From: Lenzites betulinus
Taxonomy: Eukaryota > Basidiomycota > Agaricomycetes > Polyporales > Polyporaceae
DNA: 64,000 bases
Assembly (NCBI GenBank): GCA_022264855.1
Contig: JABYQU010000001.1
Coordinates: 930,001 to 994,000 of the forward strand
Reading direction: 5' to 3'
Below are positions 57,792-64,000 of this stretch, one piece after another (the first letter of the stretch is position 1; every line of letters begins with the position of its first letter). The notes beneath the pieces are model-generated. The model was not told where the DNA came from, did not search any database, and worked only from the letters and a program-made list of their open reading frames with translations. The position numbers and the translations under genes were made by a program.

Positions 57792-60700
57792 TCAAAGGAT
57801 GAGAACATCGAGCCCGTTATCCTGCATCACCGAGCGCCAGTCCGCCCTGGGGTCGTTCGCGTCCAATCGCTGCCAGACCTGTAGGTTAGGTTTAACGTCA
57901 GGCATACGTCAAACCCTCAACGTTGTACGGCACGCGGGTGCACACCGTGCGCATTGCCGCCGTCCTCACCTGCAGAACGATGCTCTCGGACGTCTCGATC
58001 TCGTAGCAACCTAGAATGCGATCCGAGCAGAAGGGGGATGAGTGCTCCGAGGGCGCGTGCTGCGGGCGGAGAGGCACAGACGCTCACATTGTTTCCTGCA
58101 TAATTGAATGATCGGGCCGGGGAGGGCGGAGACCAGGGGTCAGGCTCATTGCAGCGGAATGATGAAGACACGGAGAACGAGTTTCATACCTGAACAGCTC
58201 GAAGATTGACAGCACGCGTGGCCGATCCGCGCCATAGAGCTGCGAGCCCGCAATTATGACAGGCCAAGTGAGACTGCGGGAGAGAGGGAGGTCAGGCGCA
58301 TGTGACGGGGTACGAGGGCGGGCGGGATGGCGGTCTGGATCCAGGGACGACAGCGGCCGGTACTCACTCGACACCCATGCCCTGCTGACCGCACTCGAGA
58401 CAGAGCGCGAGAATGGACTCGGCGTGGGCTTGGACGAGCGCGTCGGTGGGCGGCACTTTGAGCACGTCCCTCAGAAGGATGATCTATGCGCCGACGGAGC
58501 ATCATTCACTCTGCCGCCGCCCCGCTGCGAATGGGGGTCGGAACACGGACCTGCGCGGCGTGCTGATAGACGCAGTTCCCAATTTGCACCCGCGGGTGCA
58601 GCTGCCCGGCGGCGCTCTGCCAGCCCTCCAGCGAGCTGTAGAGTCGATGCGCTTCTTGCGTGCGGGCGTCGGCGTCGGCGAAGATCTTCCCATTCTCCGA
58701 TACCTCGGCGACAGAGGAAGTGAGTGGCTTGAGGACCTGCGCGACGAGCGTCGCAACCTGGCAGGGGATATGTAGCGTCCAGACGCCGCGGGGACTATAA
58801 GGGAAATGCCATACCTGGGTGAGGAGTTGGAGGAACTCTCTCGACATTCCGAATACCTTGTCACTGTACGACACGTTGTCTTCAGCGTTTGTCTTCGTCA
58901 ACCTGTACGCTTCCCCGTCAGAAGATTTTGCGAAGAGCCTGCGGGAACGCGCACGCACCACCAGCAGTCTATGTTGAGCAGGTAGGGCGCCTGTCCGCGC
59001 GCGAGGCATCCTGTGATGCCGACCGTCAGAGCTCTTCCACCGCGACGTGCAGGGGTCAGAAGGCGTTACCAAAGAGCTCATAGACAGCGACGATCTCCAG
59101 CAGCAGTCTCGCGCGAGACACGCCGGTAACGGTGTTCGGCCGCCGCCCTTTGCTCCGCGCGAGCAGCAGTCCTGGCCCGCCGCGCGTCCGCACGAGCTTC
59201 TTCGCGAACCCTAGGCTCTTCTGCCAGCGCCGCCCGCAGGTGAATATCTGTGGCGGGACGCGGACGCGCACTCTGTCATCACGCGCGCACGAAGCCGAGT
59301 GGTGTGCAGGACTCACGTCGATGAGCGCGATGGTCACCGCGGCAGCCAGTGCGGCGTCGTTGTGACAGCCCTCGGGCGTGCCGCACGCGGAGACAAGGAG
59401 GTGCTCCGACTTCGCGCGGAACGACTCCGCCACCCGGAGGGCCTCCTCTGAGGCCTGCTTGGACACACCGCCGCTACGCGAGAGCAGGAACGACTGGTGC
59501 ACGGCCGCCACGCCGAGCAGCGCGGACCGCAGTGCTTCGACGGCGGTGTCCGCGCCCCGCACACCGTCGAACAGGAACTGGAAGTTAGCGACCAATATCG
59601 GGTTCTCAGACGGGTAGGCCATCATAATGCTAAGCGCGTTGTCGCAGTAATGACGGATCTTTGGGGGGCAAAACACGACTCATTCATTGGTATCTAAGGT
59701 GATGCGTAGTATGCGAAGAAGACCCCACCAGGTTTCTCTCCTGATGCGTCGGGAACTGTGGCATTGCGGGAGGGCGGTTTAGCCACGTACCAGTGCGCGA
59801 GCAGATGGCGGTACTCACGTAGGGCTCGATAGGGTCGACCGGCGTCAGAAGCTGGGGCGAGGACCATTGCGACTGGGGGGACGCGCTTTCGGCCCCACCG
59901 CGGACCTGGGAGGCGTCTTGGTGGGCGATGATACGAGGCAGAGGAGCAGAGTGAGACTGAGAGTAGTGGTGGTGATGATGTGCAGCAGAAGGATAGCCGT
60001 GAACGTAATGCGCTTGATTGGTATACGATGAAGCAATTTCAGGGATAGCGGGGAGAGCGTGGGTATTATTCGAATGCATAGGGTATCCGTGAGATGACGT
60101 TGAGATGGGGGGCACGCTACGACGCGTCGAAGTGAGCATCCTGCGTGTCTGTCATGCCCAGGGAGACGTACCCTTGGCGGCGGCCATCATTAAGGGCGAC
60201 GGGCATGTTGACGTTAGGATCACTTTCCACGCCATGCATCAGCCCTGTCCGCAACTTTTACGAGACCTGCGTAATGACACACCTGTGACGCCGAGAGACC
60301 ATGGGTGGGATGCCCATCTCTAGGGGCTCTCGCTTGGGGGGAGATGGGCCGCGCATTGAAGGGGGGGTCGCGCCCTCGGAGACACCGGACGACCCCGCTG
60401 TGGACGGACGCGTTTCCGAGCCGTCGATGGGAGAGGGGGGCTCGCGCTTGTTGGAAGGCTTTTTGCGGGTGGGGACGCCCTCCGGCCAGGTGCACTACAC
60501 GCGTCGCGTCACGTCAGAAAGGGCAGGGAAGGAGGGGGAACGTGCATTGCTCTTACCTCACGCTGGCCATGGGTGCAGCGCAGACAGTTGGGCTTCGTTT
60601 CGTCGCACTGCAGGCGGGGTCAGGGATGCGTGCACATAATGGGAAGTCGGCGCGGACGGGCAGCGTACACACCTTGATCTTCTTGCCACGGCACGTGAGG

Positions 60701-60993
60701 CAGCCGGTCTTGCTGCGAGTGTACTTGGGGCGCTTGCGCTGGGCCCCGGAGTCTTGTCGCATGGTGCTGGGTGCGGCGGCGACGACGTGCATGTGGGCGG
60801 CGCTGGTGTGCATCTGGGAGGCGTAATACGCGTTCGGGACGTAGTGGTGTGTGGGGGTCGTGGTACTGGGAGCGGGTGAGACGGGCGGGGCGGGGACGGG
60901 GACGAGGACTCACTAATGGAGGCTGTCTGCCATGACGGGGTATGGTTGGGGAGGCGAGTCGTAATGACGAGGGTAGGGGTGGGGAACGTCCAT
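57792..60993 (-). CDS. Zn2Cys6 transcription factor with Fungal_trans_2-type domain
   Basis: 724-aa nuclear regulator in 16 exons on the complement: 60914..60993, 60673..60865, 60557..60607, 60283..60494, 60172..60222, 59819..60140, 59729..59755, 59317..59658, 59070..59247, 58815..58990, 58551..58757, 58368..58483, 58190..58273, 58088..58095, 57970..58010, 57792..57878. The binuclear zinc cluster is Cys82, 85, 92, 99, 102 and 109 (CLTCRGKKIK-CDETKPNC), preceded by basic KRPKYTRSKTG. A His/Ser/Pro-rich linker leads to FPTHQERNL-IRHYCDNALS and a helical regulatory domain (VAAVHQSFLLSRSG, LLLEIVAVYELFG, VFGMSREFLQLLTQ). It ends TWPVIIAGSQLYG, FRKQCCYEIET and VWQRLDANDP. Exon 14 is 8 nt. The part just after 59070 (exon 10 start) is the weakest join. 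Targets are unknown. Confidence 0.88.
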
Positions 60994-63900
60994 GGCTTAA
61001 AAACGAAATGGGTGCAAGTGCAGGAAAGTGTGTCAAGAAAAGGAGGTGTGCTGTTGATTGTTGTTGCGGATCAACCTCATATCGGGCTAGGAATGCCCGA
61101 TGCGAGATCTCGTCGCAATCGTTGTAGTCGCATGTCCAACGCCGTCACGGAAGAATTCGGTCGGCTAAAGAATTATATTCGTCTTTTTCCTGGCCCGCCT
61201 TCTTTGAAACAGCCCCGGTCCTCCGGCGCTGCCTCCGCTCCAACGCGCCTCCCGTCGCGGGGGCCCCGAGTGCGGCGCGCCGAAACCATCTGCGGAGGGC
61301 GCGGGGCCATACGACGGGCTGATTGTCAATGGGGGATCTGCGTCTGGGTGGGGGTGTCCGGTCGCCGGCCAAGCTGCGAGCGTCGCATAATCCGTTTCTG
61401 CCGCCCAAGCCTGCTTGAAGCCTAAATTAGGATTACACGCCTCTGATCACCTCGATCGCTATGTCGCCCCAGTGCGCGAATATTATTCTGGGCGGGCTCT
61501 TGCAGCCCGCCCGTCCTCGTCCTCCTCCCCTTCTCCCGCTCCCCGTCTCCCCGTGCTCGCCTCGCCCCGCCGCATTGCACCAGCCGGCTCGATCGCCATC
61601 GCCCATGTCTCCCCGCTGCGCACGCAGGTGGTGCACCCGCGAGCCTCCCTCCCTGCCCGGCGCCTCGCTCCTGAGACCCCCCGCATCATCACACCGGGGC
61701 TGGGCAGAGATCCATGCTCAAGTTCCCTTTGATAGCTAAATGCATAACGTACGCCAGAAGAGGCCTCTCGGGATCTCCCACAAATCCCGGCGCGGTCATC
61801 CATCCCTCTTTGGCCCCCCAGGGAATGGGGATTATCTCCACCGTCCATTGCCTTCCCACGCGCCCCTTCTGCCCCATCAGCTCTTTTCTTTCGTGCATTC
61901 CGCCGCACGCCCCTGCCACATGTCTTGTGCGCACGTCTGATTTCATTATGTTGACATATCATATGAGGATGTAGGTCCATCGCTAGCGCCCCGCTCTGCG
62001 CCCGCGTGCCGTCCATTATACTGTAGCGAACGCGTACGGACAACGTAACCCAAGGGCTGGCTGCTTCCGGTTCGCGACCCAGGGCGGCGACGGGTCGTGC
62101 TTTGTGCGTCCGACTCCCCGCTGCAGACGGACGGGCCCGTCCCTTGCGTCTCAATTGGCATTGTGTGAAAGTTTTCGGGCCTTCTGATGTGGGCTGGAGT
62201 CCAAATGACACCTTGCCAAAACCTCACACCACCTTTTTGCCCCAAGTACCTCATAGATGCAGGGTCATCAGGGGACGTCCCACTGCGTGACATGCCTGAC
62301 TAATTATGGTATGCGCCGATAACGCCCGCTGTGCTGGGTGCTCGTCGGCGAAATCCCTTTCCCGCTCGAACACCCCCGGGCTGCTTCGCCAGTGCGTGGA
62401 AATAAACGCTGCGTGTGATGCATCAGCTCGTGCCCGCCTTGCGCCACAAAGCTCTTCGTTGCAGAATTGGGACCGCCTTCGCGCCTTCGGATTCGCAGCG
62501 GGCCCCCAGCAGCCTGCCCAGGACGCCCCCGGTCATGCGGCGGCAGTAGCCCAGCACAGTACGTACTACGACGGCGCAGCGCAGCACGCCCGCGACACCC
62601 CGGGACGTCAACTGGGCCCGGCATTCAACCGTGGCGACTGCGAGCACGGCCGCTTTCCACGCGAAGCTCGCCCGCCGCGGCGCCCAGCGGCCATTACGAC
62701 AGCGCCGGCCACGCCCGTGCCAGGTGGGGGCTGCGAGGGCGATGTGGTGCTTGGTGCGTTACACACCGCTGTCAGCCGGCCTACAGATAGCTCGACGCCT
62801 CACGTAAATCCCTGTGGTTCTCTGCCCACCCACTGATCAGAACGCGGCCCACGCCGCGCTCGCTGTTTGCACGGCCGCGGAGTGTTGCCCTTCGGGTACG
62901 GCGCGCCCGTCCTGGGACGCGCGAAGCCCGGAAGACGCGAATGCCACACGCTCGCGGCCGCAGAGCAGCCGGTGCATAGCTCCTACCCGGCCCTCGTGGC
63001 GAGATCTCATTGCTTCGCGCGGGGTCTGCCGGGGCTTCGCCTGCTGCTATGTGTGTTGTGCGGACGTATCCTAACAGCAGGGCGGCAGCCAGCTCGGGTT
63101 CACACAAGGCGCGTTGCAGTGACGCACCCGCGCAGGCTTCGTAGACGTTTCCTGCTGTCCTGGAGGTACGAGCAGGTGACGGCAGGGCATGCAACTGCCT
63201 GCGCTCGCAGCTCTGGAAGGGCTCTGGAACCCGCATTGCGCACCGGGGGCGGGAGGGGAGATTAACTACGTATGGCGAAAACGCCTGATCGCTGTTACCA
63301 CACCTCTGCGCGACATCCCGGCATCGGGGGCGCGCGTGGGCTGCCGCCGGACTCAGAGTGCGTAAGACTCGCGCCGCCCCAGACCGCGACACCAGGCTTC
63401 GTGCGAGCGGCCGTCAGCGATGGCCCCTCTTCGCGCCCGCCGGGCAGTCTTCCATGCTCCTGCCAGTGGCCACCCAGCGGGGAGCATCAAGAGCCCGTGA
63501 AACCAGTGTGGTCTCCAAGATGGTGACGGCAATGCCACGGCAAGAACGTGATGCTGGTGAGAAGCCCGACCGCCGAACCCTGAGGGCATGGGGGGCAGTG
63601 AGGATCGATGAGAGGCTCGCTAGCGTCGGTCATACCGTGCCTCTGCCCCGCTTTAGCGAAGCGCCGGCGGGTACCTTGCGCCGTGCCCGTGGACGAGAAG
63701 GACGACGGAGCGTGAGTCGGAGTGCGAGGGCGAACTCCGAGTCTCCGCCGTCGGACGAGGACGAGGGCGTCGGGGACGCTATCCGTCCCGCCCCTCCCCG
63801 ACGCCGTCGTGTTCGCGTTGGGGCGGGGACGCGCTCCGATGTGCTGCGGATCATCGCGTGCTGCTCGCGCCCGTCGCGGCGGCGTCGGGTATCAGGTATC

Positions 63901-64000
63901 AGGGATAGAGATGGCGGGCGCGGGAGCGGGCGAGCGGCGCAAACGTTCGCGGGAGTATTTGAAGCGAGCGCACGCAGGCGGCGCAGTTTAGAGCCACGCA
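60994..64000. other. Terminal interval, no supported gene
   Basis: 3 kb from the Zn2Cys6 start to the right edge. Frames up to 242 codons occur on both strands without motifs. A + strand frame stays open from about 63600 to the edge and is Arg-rich. It might be part of a gene continuing outside, but no family mark supports this. Confidence 0.5.

Noticed and set aside
59756..59790. Alternative 35-nt intron in the Zn2Cys6 gene
   Set aside because: It would extend the previous exon but leads to a stop soon after; the 63-nt intron plus the 27-nt exon FPTHQERNL gives a continuous domain.
61483..62211. 242-codon frame on the - strand
   Set aside because: Gly/Arg/Ala-rich with no motif or intron evidence.
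62781..63392. 203-codon frame on the - strand
   Set aside because: No family mark and no start context; equally long frames lie on the other strand.
63602..64000. Frame open to the right edge on the + strand
   Set aside because: Arg-rich and without motifs; cannot be told from chance without the sequence beyond the window.

Overview
The window is nuclear DNA of a filamentous basidiomycete, most likely an Agaricomycete. Coding blocks are GC-rich and cut by many 50-80 nt GT-AG introns. The families point the same way: an EF-3/New1-type ABC-F factor, a Clr2 silencing domain, a Pcl-type cyclin, a Zn2Cys6 regulator with a Fungal_trans_2 domain, and a hAT element with a multi-exon transposase. All exon models were spliced by hand from reading frame, splice sites and family motifs. 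No species is claimed.

Left part (1-12944). The 3' end of the ABC-F gene (+) is followed by a C2H2 regulator (-), two intronless tandem zinc alcohol dehydrogenases (-), a short protein carrying only the N-terminal Clr2 domain (+), and an unrecognised 509-aa protein (+).

Middle (14228-35741). This is the densest part: a secreted CREG-family protein (-), DNA ligase I in 11 exons (-), a second C2H2 regulator (+), N-terminal acetyltransferase NAA50 (-), frame-broken remains that look like a REV1 ubiquitin-binding region (+), an intronless orphan (-), a secreted pepsin-like protease (-) and a 152-aa orphan (+). The 6.7 kb at 24270-30956 hold no gene I can support.

Right part (35742-64000). A Pcl/PHO80-like cyclin (-) is followed by a repeat-rich stretch. 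In it lies an apparently intact 4.04 kb hAT transposon (46446-50482) with an exact 8-bp target duplication, 19-bp terminal inverted repeats, subterminal motif clusters and a frame-consistent 9-exon transposase of about 1,008 aa. It sits beside or inside a family of diverged direct repeats. A 16-exon Zn2Cys6 transcription factor (57792-60993, -), including an 8-nt microexon, is the last supported gene.

The genes do not form one pathway or an evident biosynthetic cluster. They are mostly housekeeping and regulatory genes separated by gene-poor, repeat-bearing intervals. The best candidates for follow-up are the hAT element and its repeat landing site, the extreme exon sizes, three GC-AG introns, the stand-alone Clr2 domain, and the alcohol dehydrogenase pair with unusual zinc ligands.
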